Shown: positions 9,785-20,779 of the stretch, in pieces
Layout: each line of letters begins with the position of its first letter
Numbering within the stretch: position 1 is the stretch's first letter
Origin: Luteolibacter sp965659125
Lineage (GTDB): Bacteria; Verrucomicrobiota; Verrucomicrobiia; Verrucomicrobiales; Akkermansiaceae
DNA length: 64,000 nt
Direction of reading: 5' to 3'
NCBI GenBank assembly: GCA_965659125.1
Contig: CBFHVO010000001.1
Span: forward strand, 160,888-224,887
Program-made: the position numbers and the translations under genes
The notes under the pieces: generated by a model
Told to the model about the DNA's origin: nothing
The model's input: only the letters and a program-made list of their open reading frames with translations
The model's database searches: none

Positions 9785-10456
9785 ATGCCATTTCTTCTCT
9801 TTGGTCTCATCGCAATCGCAATCATCGCGTTTGCGATTATCAGCCACATCCAAGAGAAGAGACGCCGCCAGGCTTTGGCCACCATCGCCAATCAACTCGG
9901 ACTGAGCTTCTCGCAGCCCAAAGATTACAAGCTGGCCAGCCAATACGGCTTTCTCGAGCGCCTGCGGGCGGGCAGCAATCGTTACTGCTACAATGTGATG
10001 CGGGGAACCGGCGAGCAGGGCGAGGCTGTCTGCCTTTTCGACTACCACTACGAAACCCATAGCACGGACAGCGAGGGTCGCAGGGAAACCACCCACCACT
10101 ACTACTCGGTCTACACCCAGATCATGCCCAAGCACTTTCCCGAGCTCATCATCGAACCGGAAAGCTTCTTCTCCAAGATCGCTCAAGCCTTCGGCTTTGA
10201 TGACATCGACTTTGAGTCCCGCGAATTCTCCAACCGCTACAAGGTGAAGAGTCCCGACAAGAAGTTCGCCTACGACGTCTGCAACGCACAAATGATCGAC
10301 TACCTCCTGAAACAGGACAAAATCGCAATCGAACTGGAGTCCAACGTCATCGCGATGGTCTTCAGCGGCCGCATGCAACCCGGCAACCTCAAATTCAACT
10401 ACGACCGCCTGCAGCGTATACGCTCGCTCATGCCAAATTATCTGTTTTGCCAATAA
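9785..10456 (+). CDS. Membrane-anchored hypothetical protein preceding lemA
   Basis: The 223-aa product begins with a strong transmembrane helix (MPFLLFGLIAIAIIAFAIIS) and a basic KRRRQ stop-transfer. The remaining ~190 residues are predicted to be cytosolic, with aromatic-rich segments (DYHYETHSTD, HHYYSVYTQ) and no recognised catalytic motif. It resembles, in size and layout only, the DUF3137-type proteins often found with LemA. The ATG at 9785 is chosen over an in-frame TTG at 9752 because the hydrophobic helix begins there. The stop is two bases from the lemA start, so the pair is an operon. Confidence 0.7.
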   Translation: MPFLLFGLIAIAIIAFAIISHIQEKRRRQALATIANQLGLSFSQPKDYKLASQYGFLERLRAGSNRYCYNVMRGTGEQGEAVCLFDYHYETHSTDSEGRRETTHHYYSVYTQIMPKHFPELIIEPESFFSKIAQAFGFDDIDFESREFSNRYKVKSPDKKFAYDVCNAQMIDYLLKQDKIAIELESNVIAMVFSGRMQPGNLKFNYDRLQRIRSLMPNYLFCQ

Positions 10457-10458
10457 TC

Positions 10459-11025
10459 ATGGAACCCGTCCTCATCATCCTCGGATTCATCGTCCTGCTG
10501 CCTCTGCTCTTCGTGATCGTGACCTATAACGGCCTCGTCAGTATTCGAAATCATGTGAAGGACGCCTGGGCCAACATCGACACGGAACTCAAGCGCCGTT
10601 ACGATCTCATTCCCAATCTGGTATCGTGCGTCAAAGGTTACGCCACCCACGAGCAAGCCACGCTTGAGAAAGTCATCGAGTTGCGCAACCTGTGCATGAA
10701 CAACCGGGGCAGCGTGGCGCAACAGGCCGGCACTGAAAAACTGCTGGTCAGCGGCCTCAACAAACTCTTTGCAGTGGCCGAGGCTTATCCGGATCTCAAA
10801 GCCAGTGACAACTTCCTGCAGCTGCAGCAGCAACTGGTAAACACTGAGGACCGCATCCAGGCTGCGCGTCGTTTTTACAACGGCAACGTCCGCGACTACC
10901 GCGACAAAACCCAACAATTCCCCTCCAACATTGTGGCGGGAGTATTCAATTTTCCGCCGGACGCAGAGGATTTTTTCGAGGTGGATCCAGTTGAGCGCGA
11001 GCCCGTAAAAGTTGACTTGCAGTGA
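10459..11025 (+). CDS. lemA: LemA family protein
   Basis: The 188-aa protein has one N-terminal transmembrane helix (VLIILGFIVLLPLLFVIVTY) followed by the LemA helical domain: the signature NHVKDAWANIDTELKRRYDL then IPNLVSCVKGYATHE, and later ARRFYNGNVRDYRDKTQQFP. LemA proteins are membrane-anchored four-helix coiled-coil proteins of unknown exact role, often near TPM-domain or peptidase genes. The ATG at 10459 follows the upstream stop by two bases. Length matches the family. A sigma-54-type promoter starts about 45 bp downstream and belongs to the next gene. Confidence 0.93.
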   Translation: MEPVLIILGFIVLLPLLFVIVTYNGLVSIRNHVKDAWANIDTELKRRYDLIPNLVSCVKGYATHEQATLEKVIELRNLCMNNRGSVAQQAGTEKLLVSGLNKLFAVAEAYPDLKASDNFLQLQQQLVNTEDRIQAARRFYNGNVRDYRDKTQQFPSNIVAGVFNFPPDAEDFFEVDPVEREPVKVDLQ

Positions 11026-11068
11026 CTTGCATGAGTGATTTTCCTTAGTTTTTCTATTTTAACACATC

Positions 11069-11084
11069 TGGCATGGAATATGCT
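11069..11084 (+). promoter_or_regulatory. Sigma-54 (-24/-12) promoter upstream of rpoN
   Basis: The sequence TGGCATGGAATATGCT matches the sigma-54 consensus TGGCACG-N4-TTGCW at 10 of 12 fixed positions, and GG and GC are separated by exactly 10 bases (GG at 11070-11071, GC at 11082-11083). It lies in a locally AT-rich intergenic stretch. The start of transcription would fall near 11095, about 42 bases before the rpoN ATG. The protein made from this gene is the factor that would read this promoter. Confidence 0.6.
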
Positions 11085-11136
11085 TTTCTAGTGACAGCCA
11101 CTGCCGTATTCTGCTCACGGGCCGCATGGGCCTGTC

Positions 11137-12537
11137 ATGCCTGAGTCATTCCTCCAGCAGAATCTTTCCCAGACGCAGACGCTCGCGCCGCAAATGCGCA
11201 AGAGCCTGGAGATTCTTCAGGCCAGCAGCATGGAGCTGAGACAGATCATCACTCAGGCGCTGGAGAACAACCCGGCACTTGATGACGTTACCGAGTCAGT
11301 TTCCCTCGACGAGCTCAATGGGGATCCCGAGGAAAACGATCGACTCGAAAGCCTCAACGAGACGGATGACGACTGGCGTGAGCGCCACATCAGCGAAGGC
11401 ACGCTCCAACCCTGGACACAGGACGATGAAGAACGCCGTCAGCATCTCTACGACTCGATGGTGGCGCCGGTGACACTGCAACAACACCTGCAGCAACAAC
11501 TCGAGACGTCCATGGTGAAACCGTCGGTCACCGAGGCGGCCGAAGCCATCATCGGCAACCTGGACGAACGAGGCTTTCTGGACCTTTCCCTTCAGGATCT
11601 GGGCATCCGGCTCCAACTTGATCCCGACGACCTGGATCAGGCTCTATCCCTCGTGCAGTCCTTTGACCCTTCAGGCGTTGGCGCCAAAGATATTCCCGAC
11701 TGCCTGATGATCCAGCTCGAACATCAGGGCCGGGTGGATTCCATCGAATATCGCATCGTTCGCGATCACCTGGAAAACCTCGCTCGCAAACGCCTGCCTC
11801 AAATCGCCAAAGCACTCGGCACCAGCGTGGATCGCATCACCGAGGCCGCTGCCAATATCGGCCGTCTCACCCCTAACCCTGGCGGCGACTTCAATCCGGG
11901 CGGCAACCCCTACATTCAGCCGGATGTCATCATCGAGCAAAACGAGGATGGCGAACTCACGGCACGCCTGACCGGAGAACAATTGCCCAATTTGCGGATC
12001 AATGACTTTTACAAGGACATGATCGGCAAGCAGGGTCTCGACAACAAGGCACGCACCTTTCTGCGCGAACAGGTTCGCGATGGCCGCAGCCTGATCCGCT
12101 CGGTAGCCCTGCGCCAGGAGACCATCCTCGCCATCGCCCACCAACTCATCGCCCGCCAGCAGGATTTCTTCGAGAGAGGCCCGCGTTTCCTCAAGCCGCT
12201 GACCATGAATGTGGTGGCCGATGCCTTGGGCATGCACGCCACCACCATCTCACGCGCGGTGGCCGGCAAACACATCCTGACACCGCAAGGACTGATGGAG
12301 ATGCGCTCTTTCTTCGCCACAGGCTATCAGACCGAAGGCGGCAATGAGGTCTCCAACGCCGGCGTGCGGCAGGCCATTCAGGAATTGGTGGCCAACGAAG
12401 ACCATGCCAAACCACTCTCGGATGAGGCGCTAACCAAGGCACTCAAAGGGCAAGGCATCAAGGTCGCGCGGCGCACCGTCGCCAAATACCGCGAGCAACT
12501 CAACATCCTGCCCTCACACCTGCGTAAAAGCTACTAA
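11137..12537 (+). CDS. rpoN: RNA polymerase sigma-54 factor
   Basis: The 466-aa protein replaces sigma-70 on core RNA polymerase at -24/-12 promoters and needs an AAA+ activator. It has the glutamine/leucine-rich region I (QNLSQTQTLAPQMRKSLEIL), an acidic region II (about residues 50-110), the core-binding region, the HTH (GMHATTISRAVAGKHILTPQG) and the C-terminal RpoN box in VARRTVAKYREQL. Length is normal. No activator or PTS-Ntr gene lies nearby. A sigma-54-like promoter directly upstream suggests autoregulation. A start codon without Shine-Dalgarno sequence is used. Confidence 0.96.
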   Translation: MPESFLQQNLSQTQTLAPQMRKSLEILQASSMELRQIITQALENNPALDDVTESVSLDELNGDPEENDRLESLNETDDDWRERHISEGTLQPWTQDDEERRQHLYDSMVAPVTLQQHLQQQLETSMVKPSVTEAAEAIIGNLDERGFLDLSLQDLGIRLQLDPDDLDQALSLVQSFDPSGVGAKDIPDCLMIQLEHQGRVDSIEYRIVRDHLENLARKRLPQIAKALGTSVDRITEAAANIGRLTPNPGGDFNPGGNPYIQPDVIIEQNEDGELTARLTGEQLPNLRINDFYKDMIGKQGLDNKARTFLREQVRDGRSLIRSVALRQETILAIAHQLIARQQDFFERGPRFLKPLTMNVVADALGMHATTISRAVAGKHILTPQGLMEMRSFFATGYQTEGGNEVSNAGVRQAIQELVANEDHAKPLSDEALTKALKGQGIKVARRTVAKYREQLNILPSHLRKSY

Positions 12538-12644
12538 TCTAACACAATCAAGGATCAGCCTGCAACGGTTTGCGGTTTGAATAGGCAATGGCATGAATGC
12601 AAGCTGGCAAGCTGTGATCTTGAATCGTGGCAACACCCCCCTAA

Positions 12645-13601
12645 GTGGGGACTTCCGCCGTTCACTTGATTTTGGCAACTTTCGCATCTTTGCTCGGTGT
12701 CGGATTCACCGCTTGCGCTCCAACCATCACGACATTGAACTGCGATTCTGACATCAACCCGGGCGAGGCAGAGAGGAGCAAGGTCGGTAGCTATCCCGAT
12801 GCGCAGAGCGCTTTCGATCACGCTCTGGTGGTTCTCTCCATGGGCTTGCCTTGCTGGGTGGAGCGCGACTCTGATGATTTCCAACACGAACTTCTGGTGG
12901 AAGTTACGGCAACCCAACAGGTGCTTGAGCAACTGTATGAATACGACAGGGAAAACGAGGAGAAGCTCGAAGCGCCAAGCCACGAAACCAGCTCCTTCAC
13001 ACATTCTCCCGGATGGATAGTCTATCTGCTGTGGGTCATCATGCTGCTGGTGTTTTACCGTCTACAAGTGATTCATCCCGAGATTTCCGATCTCGGAGCT
13101 TCATCCAGCAAGGGTCTCGTCGATGAGGGACAATGGTGGCGGCCCTTGACCGCTCTCTTTTTGCATGCGGACTTCGAGCACCTCTGCGCAAATCTTTTAA
13201 GCGGCTTATTCTTCACGACCTTGGTGGCTTGCTCCGTAGGTGCACTACGCGGGTGGCTCTTGATCCTTGCCTGCGGCACGCTGGGCAACACTCTGACGAG
13301 CATTCTGGTTCACCCTGAACCCTATCGCTCCATCGGTGCTTCCACCGCGGTCTTTGCGGCCTTGGGTATTCTATCCGGCCTTGGACTGGCATGGATGTTT
13401 CGCTTCCGCTCACGGGCGCCCTGGCTGCGGTTGCTCGCCCCGCTGATCGGCGGCATCGTGGTGTTGGCAATGACAGGATCCGGACTACCAGAAAGCAATA
13501 CCGACGTGACGGGTCACGTCTTCGGCTTCGCTGCCGGGGTGTTGGCGGGAGCACTCTTCGGCGCTCTCGCCAAAACCATCAACTGTAGAGCGAATTCTTG
13601 A
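12645..13601 (+). CDS. Rhomboid family intramembrane serine protease
   Basis: The product has an N-terminal soluble domain (about residues 50-110, ending LYEYDRENE, as in many bacterial rhomboids) and then six or so membrane helices. The catalytic serine lies in YRSIGASTAVFAALG (GxSx) and the catalytic His in DVTGHVFGFAAGVLAGA. The motif HADFEHLCANLLSGLFF matches the HxxxN region that supports the oxyanion. Substrates cannot be inferred. The start is uncertain: GTG 12645 gives 318 aa, but a TTG near 12735 may be the real one because the first residues are not conserved-looking. Its 3' end overlaps the convergent regulator gene by 23 bp. Confidence 0.88.
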   Translation: MGTSAVHLILATFASLLGVGFTACAPTITTLNCDSDINPGEAERSKVGSYPDAQSAFDHALVVLSMGLPCWVERDSDDFQHELLVEVTATQQVLEQLYEYDRENEEKLEAPSHETSSFTHSPGWIVYLLWVIMLLVFYRLQVIHPEISDLGASSSKGLVDEGQWWRPLTALFLHADFEHLCANLLSGLFFTTLVACSVGALRGWLLILACGTLGNTLTSILVHPEPYRSIGASTAVFAALGILSGLGLAWMFRFRSRAPWLRLLAPLIGGIVVLAMTGSGLPESNTDVTGHVFGFAAGVLAGALFGALAKTINCRANS

Positions 13602-14451
13602 ACTTCGAGGGCGGAATCCGATGCACCGACTTGAACACGCGTGAAAAGTGGAAGGGGTCCTTGTATCCCATGCGCTTGGCCACCGAACGCACACTGACAT
13701 CCTCTTCCAGCAATAGACGCGAAGCATGATCCATGCGGAGGCGGGTGAGAAACTGATAAGGACTTTCGTCGTGGAAGCGCGCGAACAGACGGCAGAGATA
13801 TGCCGCTTCGACGCCACAGCCTTTAGCAACCGCGTCCAGGCTTTGCAATTCCAGGTAGCCATCCTCGATGAAACTGCGGGCCTTCGAATAAGTAAGATAG
13901 GCCGGAGAATCGGTGTCGATGCTTCCCGCGGAGTCGTCAATGCACAGCAGAAGCAATTCCCTGACGATGAGTGAGCACAACGATTCGCTGAGCTTGGATT
14001 TGCGCACGCCGCGCTCGATGAGCATGTTGAAACTACGTCGCACCGACTCTCCACGGTGACAGTGGGCCGCCAAGCCAATGGGGATGTCGTATTTTTTGAG
14101 AAATACTTCGACGCCACTGCCATGAAAAGTCACGAAAAACTTGCCCAGCGGATTGTTCCTGGAAGTCTCAATCCGGTGAGGTGTGTTGGGGCCGTAAACA
14201 AAGAAGCTGCCGGGTCGCAGTTCAAAATTATTTCCTGCCAAATTGAGCTTGCCCTCCCCTCGGTCCACGAATTCGAGACAATACCAATCCAGGCTGGAGC
14301 GATCGACCTTGTAGTCGGGCCGGCAGCGCTCAAATCCACCGCTGGCGACCGCAAAATCCGGCTCCCCTTCAGAATCGATGAAAAAAAGGCGGGAAAGCTC
14401 CACCTGTTTGGAAATGTAATCCGGGGTTTTTTCTAGGTCGTTCACAGCCAT
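13579..14451 (-). CDS. AraC-family transcriptional regulator of the fucose locus
   Basis: The 290-aa protein has an N-terminal cupin-like sensor domain (GKLNLAGNNFELRPGSFFVY, then YGPNTPHRIE) and a C-terminal pair of helix-turn-helix motifs (SLDAVAKGCGVEAAYLCRLF and SVRSVAKRMGYKDPFHFSRV, with the closing IPPSKFKNSL). It is divergent from fucI across about 200 bp, so control of fucI-fucP, with fucose or a fucose product as inducer, is the simplest inference. It differs from the DeoR-type FucR of E. coli. Its stop lies within the 3' end of the convergent rhomboid gene. Confidence 0.9.
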   Translation of the reverse strand: MAVNDLEKTPDYISKQVELSRLFFIDSEGEPDFAVASGGFERCRPDYKVDRSSLDWYCLEFVDRGEGKLNLAGNNFELRPGSFFVYGPNTPHRIETSRNNPLGKFFVTFHGSGVEVFLKKYDIPIGLAAHCHRGESVRRSFNMLIERGVRKSKLSESLCSLIVRELLLLCIDDSAGSIDTDSPAYLTYSKARSFIEDGYLELQSLDAVAKGCGVEAAYLCRLFARFHDESPYQFLTRLRMDHASRLLLEEDVSVRSVAKRMGYKDPFHFSRVFKSVHRIPPSKFKNSLYS

Positions 14452-14653
14452 AGGAGAAGCCTAGACACCCGGTGAAACAATCTAATAATGGACAGGATGT
14501 GCAAAAAGTCAGAGATCGGTCGCAAGCTTTCCAAGAGCTTAAAGCGGTTTAAATACAGACTTTAATTATCATCATTCAAAATCCCAACAATATTGGTAAA
14601 AAGCATCTGGATATCCTTCCAAAATGAGGATATCAAGACTTCTTCAGAAACCC
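14452..14653 (+). promoter_or_regulatory. Divergent control region between the AraC regulator and fucI
   Basis: This AT-rich 202-bp gap must hold the promoters of both genes. It contains a near-palindrome CCAACAATATTGG (14584-14596) and two GGATATC motifs at 14609 and 14628. A third lies at 14666, just inside fucI. Their starts are 19 and 38 bp apart. These are candidate operator elements; no -35/-10 pair can be fixed with confidence. Confidence 0.4.
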
Positions 14654-16435
<1,782 letters not shown>

Positions 16436-16484
16436 GCGCTTCGCGATCGTTCTTGGTTCTTTTTCAATTGAAACACTATCTAAC

Positions 16485-17801
16485 ATGAATCACTCCAACA
16501 ACACGGCACGCACGGTTCCGGGCAACTACCTGCTACCTTTCATTCTTGTCACCACGCTCTTCGCCTTGTGGGGCTTTGCTAACGACATCACCAATCCAAT
16601 GGTGGCAGCATTCAAGAACGTACTGCTGCTCTCGAACACGGAGAGTTCGCTGGTTCAATCCGCATTCTATGGCGGCTACTGTCTGATGGCCATTCCGGCT
16701 GCCATCTTCATCAAGCGCTTTGACTACAAGAAGGCCATCCTGCTCGGGCTCGGGCTCTACGCCGGAGGCTGCTTCCTGTTCATTCCGGCCGGCTCGACCC
16801 AGCAGTTCGTGCCCTTCCTCTTCGCCTATCTTATCATGACCTGCGGGCTGTCTTTTTTGGAGACCAGCGCCAATCCCTACATCCTATCCATGGGCCCCAT
16901 CGAGACAGCCACCCGCCGCCTCAACCTGGCCCAAGCCTTCAACCCCATGGGTTCCATCACCGGCATGCTCATTGCGCGGGAGTTCATCCTCAAAAAACTC
17001 AACAGCGCCTCAGAGGAGGAGCGCCGTCTGCTGCTGGAGAGTGATCCAAATGCCTTTTCGGCCATCGCCAAGAGCGACCTCGACGTCATCATTACCCCCT
17101 ATCTCATCCTCGGCGTGGTGGTTGCAGTGGTGCTGGTGATCTTCGCGCTCGCCAAACTACCGCAAACCGGAAGCGGTGAACGTCAACCCCTCGACATCAT
17201 GGGGAGTCTTGGCCGCCTCTTCAGGAAACCACTCTGGGTCACCGGCGTGATCGCCCAGGCCTTTTATGTGGGCGCGCAGATCATGTGCTGGACCTTCATC
17301 ATCCAATACGCGGAAGCGACCATGGGCATGAGCAAGGCCGACGCCCAAGTCTACAATATCATCGCGATGATCATCTTCGTCTCCAGCCGCTTCATCTGCA
17401 CCTTCACGCTCAAGTTTGTCAGCCCCGGCCACCTGCTTGGCGGACTCTCGATAGGCGGCGCCCTGCTGATCCTGGGCACCATCTTCCTGCCGGGCATGAT
17501 CGGCCTCTGGTCTCTTGTCGGAGTCTCGGCCTGCATGTCCCTGATGTTTCCGACCATTTACGGCATCGCACTAGACGGCTTGGGTGACGACGCCAAGCTG
17601 GGCTCCGCAGGATTGATCGTGGCTATTGGTGGCGGCTGCCTGATGCCGCCCCTGCAGGCCATGATCATTGACCAGAAGACTTTCATGGGCATCGACGGAG
17701 CCAGAGCCTCCTTCCTGCTTCCCCTGCTCTGTTTCGTAGTCATCGGCGCCTATGCCTTCTATGCCACCAAGGCTCGGGTTGCTCAACGGGCTCAAGCCTG
17801 A
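16485..17801 (+). CDS. fucP: L-fucose:H+ symporter
   Basis: The 438-aa major facilitator protein imports L-fucose with protons. It has about 12 hydrophobic segments and the FucP-type sequences LFALWGFANDITNPMVAAFK and FLETSANPYILSMGP, characteristic of the FGHS family. Length is identical to E. coli FucP. The frame is open further upstream, but the ATG at 16485 gives the conserved N-terminus. It is co-transcribed with fucI and probably controlled by the divergent AraC protein. aguA begins 12 bp after its stop. Confidence 0.95.
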   Translation: MNHSNNTARTVPGNYLLPFILVTTLFALWGFANDITNPMVAAFKNVLLLSNTESSLVQSAFYGGYCLMAIPAAIFIKRFDYKKAILLGLGLYAGGCFLFIPAGSTQQFVPFLFAYLIMTCGLSFLETSANPYILSMGPIETATRRLNLAQAFNPMGSITGMLIAREFILKKLNSASEEERRLLLESDPNAFSAIAKSDLDVIITPYLILGVVVAVVLVIFALAKLPQTGSGERQPLDIMGSLGRLFRKPLWVTGVIAQAFYVGAQIMCWTFIIQYAEATMGMSKADAQVYNIIAMIIFVSSRFICTFTLKFVSPGHLLGGLSIGGALLILGTIFLPGMIGLWSLVGVSACMSLMFPTIYGIALDGLGDDAKLGSAGLIVAIGGGCLMPPLQAMIIDQKTFMGIDGARASFLLPLLCFVVIGAYAFYATKARVAQRAQA

Positions 17802-17813
17802 TAGTTTATCAAC

Positions 17814-18836
17814 ATGCCGCCGCCCGCCAAATCCGGGTTTTCCATGCCAGCCGAGTGGCAGGCGCAAAAAGCTGTTTGGCTGTCCTGGCCGGTCAAAGAC
17901 CCGCGCCATTGGGGCGGCACCAAGCTGAATCTCATCGAGTCCAAGTTCGCCGAGATCGCCGCTGCCATCACACGCCATGAATCGGTGCGCATCAATGCTC
18001 CGGCAGCCAACCACAATCACATTCTTGATGCCTGCAATAAGGCCAAGGCCATGTTGGAGCATATCGAACTCTTTGATCACGAACACAACGATGTCTGGTG
18101 CCGAGACCACGGCCCCATCTTTGTGAAGCATCATGAGACCGGCGAGGTTGCTGTTACCGACTGGGAATTCAATGCTTGGGGCGGCAAATTCGCTCCCTGG
18201 GATTTGGACAACTCCATTCCGCAGCAAATTGCGGTGAGCTTGGGGCTGAAACATTTCGAGGGCGGCATGGTGCTGGAAGGTGGTGCAATTGAGGTTAACG
18301 GAGCCGGCCAGCTGCTCACCACTGAGGCGGTGCTTCTCAACCCCAACCGCAATCCAGACCTCAGCAGGGAGGAGATTGAGCAGAAGCTGCGCGATGGGCT
18401 CGGAGTGAGCGACATCTTCTGGCTCAAGCAGGGAATCGAAGGCGACGACACCGATGGCCACATCGATGACCTCGCCCGCTTCGTGGATGAAGAGACTGTC
18501 ATCGCGGCCACCGACAGCGGCATCAACCAGGCCATTCTCGATGACAACCTGAAGCGTCTTCGCTCCTTCGACTTCGAAGTCGTCGAACTTCCGCTGCCCG
18601 AAGCCTGCGAAGTTCCCGGCTGGCGACTACCCATGCTGCCCGCCTCCTACGTCAACTTCCTCATCGTCAATGGCGGCGTGCTGGTGCCGACCTTCCGTCA
18701 GGCCCGCAACGACGACCGGGCACTCGGCATGATCCGCGAACTATTCCCCGGCCGCCAAGTTACCGGCATCGACTGCCTCGACCTGGTGGAGGAAGGCGGC
18801 ACTCTGCACTGCATCTCGCAGCAGCAGCCGGCTTAG
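17814..18836 (+). CDS. aguA: Agmatine deiminase (peptidylarginine-deiminase family)
   Basis: The 340-aa cytosolic enzyme hydrolyses agmatine to N-carbamoylputrescine and ammonia for putrescine synthesis. The catalytic Cys is in the C-terminal GGTLHCISQQQP, with the His/Asp pair in EGDDTDGHIDDLARF and the substrate-binding WCRDHGPIFV. The N-terminus MPAEWQAQKAVWLSWP is typical. Close to fucP (12 bp) but metabolically unrelated; no carbamoylputrescine amidohydrolase (aguB) is next to it. The 3' end overlaps the convergent phosphoglucomutase gene by 4 bp. Specificity for agmatine rather than peptidyl-arginine is inferred from length and lack of a signal peptide. Confidence 0.9.
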   Translation: MPPPAKSGFSMPAEWQAQKAVWLSWPVKDPRHWGGTKLNLIESKFAEIAAAITRHESVRINAPAANHNHILDACNKAKAMLEHIELFDHEHNDVWCRDHGPIFVKHHETGEVAVTDWEFNAWGGKFAPWDLDNSIPQQIAVSLGLKHFEGGMVLEGGAIEVNGAGQLLTTEAVLLNPNRNPDLSREEIEQKLRDGLGVSDIFWLKQGIEGDDTDGHIDDLARFVDEETVIAATDSGINQAILDDNLKRLRSFDFEVVELPLPEACEVPGWRLPMLPASYVNFLIVNGGVLVPTFRQARNDDRALGMIRELFPGRQVTGIDCLDLVEEGGTLHCISQQQPA

Positions 18837-20755
18837 ACGCGATTCGTCGCATCAGCCTCCAACCAGGCCCACATGGACTCGAGACCGGAGCAGACTTTGT
18901 CCTTGGTTGCGGCGAGGTCGTCACCCGCGGGTGACTTGCCGAAGAGGTAGAACTTGATCTTGGGCTCGGTACCCGAGGGACGCACAGCAAAGCGGCGTCC
19001 GTCCTCGAGATCGAAGAAGAGCATCTTCTCCTTGGGCAGTAGATCGCCTTCCTGGTCATAGATGTCGTCCTTGGCGAAGTTTTGCACCTTGAGCACCGCG
19101 GAACCATCGACTTCGCCAGGTGGATTGTCGGCAAAGCTTGCGGCAAGAGCGGCGATTTTGGCGGCACCATCGGCTCCCTCCATCACCATCGCCTTGCCGA
19201 TTTCGAGGAAGTATCCGTATTCGGTGTAAATATCGTCGAGCAGTTCGGGCAGGGTCTTGCCAACAGAACCGGCATAAGCGGCGACTTCGGCAAACATCAG
19301 GGTCGCTCCGTTGGCATCCTTATCGCGCACCGAGTCAGAGCCGAGGTAGCCGTAGCTCTCCTCGCCACCAAAGACGAAGAAGCGCGAGTATTCGAGGCGC
19401 AACTTGCGGGTCTCTTCTTCGCTCAAAGAACGATAGTCACCCTTCTTATCGGCGGGAATGGCTTGCTCGTATTTGCGCAGCTTGCCGGAGATGTATTTGA
19501 AGCCCGTGAGGGTATCGACCACACCCACACCAAAGGCATCAGCAATGGAGCGCTGCAACTCAGTGGTGACCAAAGTCTTGATCAACACCGCGCGGCTGCG
19601 GTTGGCCTGGGTGATCCAGCCAAGCTCAAAGCAGGTCTTGAGGCGATACCAGGCCATGAGCGAACCAATCTGATTGCCGGTGAGCAGCTGCATTTTGCCT
19701 TCGACATTGCGTGCCACCACACCCATGCGGTCAGCGTCGGGGTCGGTGCCGATGACAATCTGTGCACCCTCTTGCTCGGCCAAATCAATGCCCATTTGCA
19801 GGGCGGGTCCGTTCTCGGGGTTGGGCGAGGCAACCGTCGGGAAGCGGCCGTCCTGCACGTCCTGCTCGGCAACGGTCAACACGTCGAAGCCGAAGCTTTT
19901 GAGCATCGGCACGTTGATGTGGCCACCGGTTCCATGAAGGTTGGTGAAGACCACCTTGGTCGAGGTCGCTTCGAGCAAAGAGGGCTGGAGCAGCAGGGTC
20001 TTGAGGCGCTCGGTGTATTTGGCATCCATTTCCGCACCCAGCGAGGTGACGCTGCCGCGCTCGCCTGTTGGCACCGGCTCATAATGTTCCGAGTCGATGG
20101 CATTGACCCGCGCAATGATCTTGCTGGCGTCAGGCTCCACGATTTGTGCGCCGTCATCGAAATAGGCCTTGAAACCATTGTCGTGGCTCGGGTTGTGGCT
20201 GGCGGTCAACACCACGCCGGCGTCGGCACGGAGTTCGCGGATGGCGAAGGAAAGTTGCGGTGTTGATCGCGGACCCTCAAAGAGGTAAGCGTCACAGCCG
20301 TGATCTGCACAGACCTTGGCACAGAACTCCGCGAAGTCGCGCGAGAAATGACGGGTGTCGTGAGCGAAGACCAGCTTGGGCTTGCGGCCCTCCACAACTT
20401 CCTTGGCGTGCTCGATGAGGCCACGCACCGCGCGACCGACATTGAAAAAGTTCATGGTCGCAGTGCCCACACAGGGATGCTCGGGGCGATCATTGGGACC
20501 ACCCGCGCCCTGCTCCACATCGGTCACCACCCGGCCGATAGTGCGACCACGCAGCCCCCCCGTGCCGAAGGCCAAGGTCTTGAAGAAACGGTCATTGAGT
20601 TCCTGCCACTCACCGTTTTCAACCAACTCAGTGACAGCCTTGGCGGCCACGTCACCGGTGGAGCCAGCGATCAGGCTTTCGATGTTGGTTTTCGCATCGG
20701 CGAGCAGTTTCCCGTCGCCAACTGCAACTTGAAGTAAAGAGGTGATTGCAGACAT
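18833..20755 (-). CDS. Phosphoglucomutase/phosphomannomutase
   Basis: The 640-aa alpha-D-phosphohexomutase interconverts glucose 1- and 6-phosphate (or mannose phosphates). Its phosphoserine loop is VVLTASHNPSHDNGFK, the Mg2+ loop is GTDPDADRMGVV, the sugar loop is FGGEESYGYL, and the phosphate-binding loop is RPSGTEPKIKFY. The four domains are thus all present. It is somewhat longer than typical PgcA (about 580 aa), with an extended N-terminus. pyrF lies 24 bp upstream on the same strand, so the two may be co-transcribed. Confidence 0.93.
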   Translation of the reverse strand: MSAITSLLQVAVGDGKLLADAKTNIESLIAGSTGDVAAKAVTELVENGEWQELNDRFFKTLAFGTGGLRGRTIGRVVTDVEQGAGGPNDRPEHPCVGTATMNFFNVGRAVRGLIEHAKEVVEGRKPKLVFAHDTRHFSRDFAEFCAKVCADHGCDAYLFEGPRSTPQLSFAIRELRADAGVVLTASHNPSHDNGFKAYFDDGAQIVEPDASKIIARVNAIDSEHYEPVPTGERGSVTSLGAEMDAKYTERLKTLLLQPSLLEATSTKVVFTNLHGTGGHINVPMLKSFGFDVLTVAEQDVQDGRFPTVASPNPENGPALQMGIDLAEQEGAQIVIGTDPDADRMGVVARNVEGKMQLLTGNQIGSLMAWYRLKTCFELGWITQANRSRAVLIKTLVTTELQRSIADAFGVGVVDTLTGFKYISGKLRKYEQAIPADKKGDYRSLSEEETRKLRLEYSRFFVFGGEESYGYLGSDSVRDKDANGATLMFAEVAAYAGSVGKTLPELLDDIYTEYGYFLEIGKAMVMEGADGAAKIAALAASFADNPPGEVDGSAVLKVQNFAKDDIYDQEGDLLPKEKMLFFDLEDGRRFAVRPSGTEPKIKFYLFGKSPAGDDLAATKDKVCSGLESMWAWLEADATNRV

Positions 20756-20779
20756 GGATGGAATATCGTCGGGCTGGAT

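Noticed and set aside
19082..20266. Plus-strand open frame of 394 codons
   Set aside because: It is antisense to the phosphoglucomutase gene, whose motifs are all intact; no independent start signal or domain was seen.
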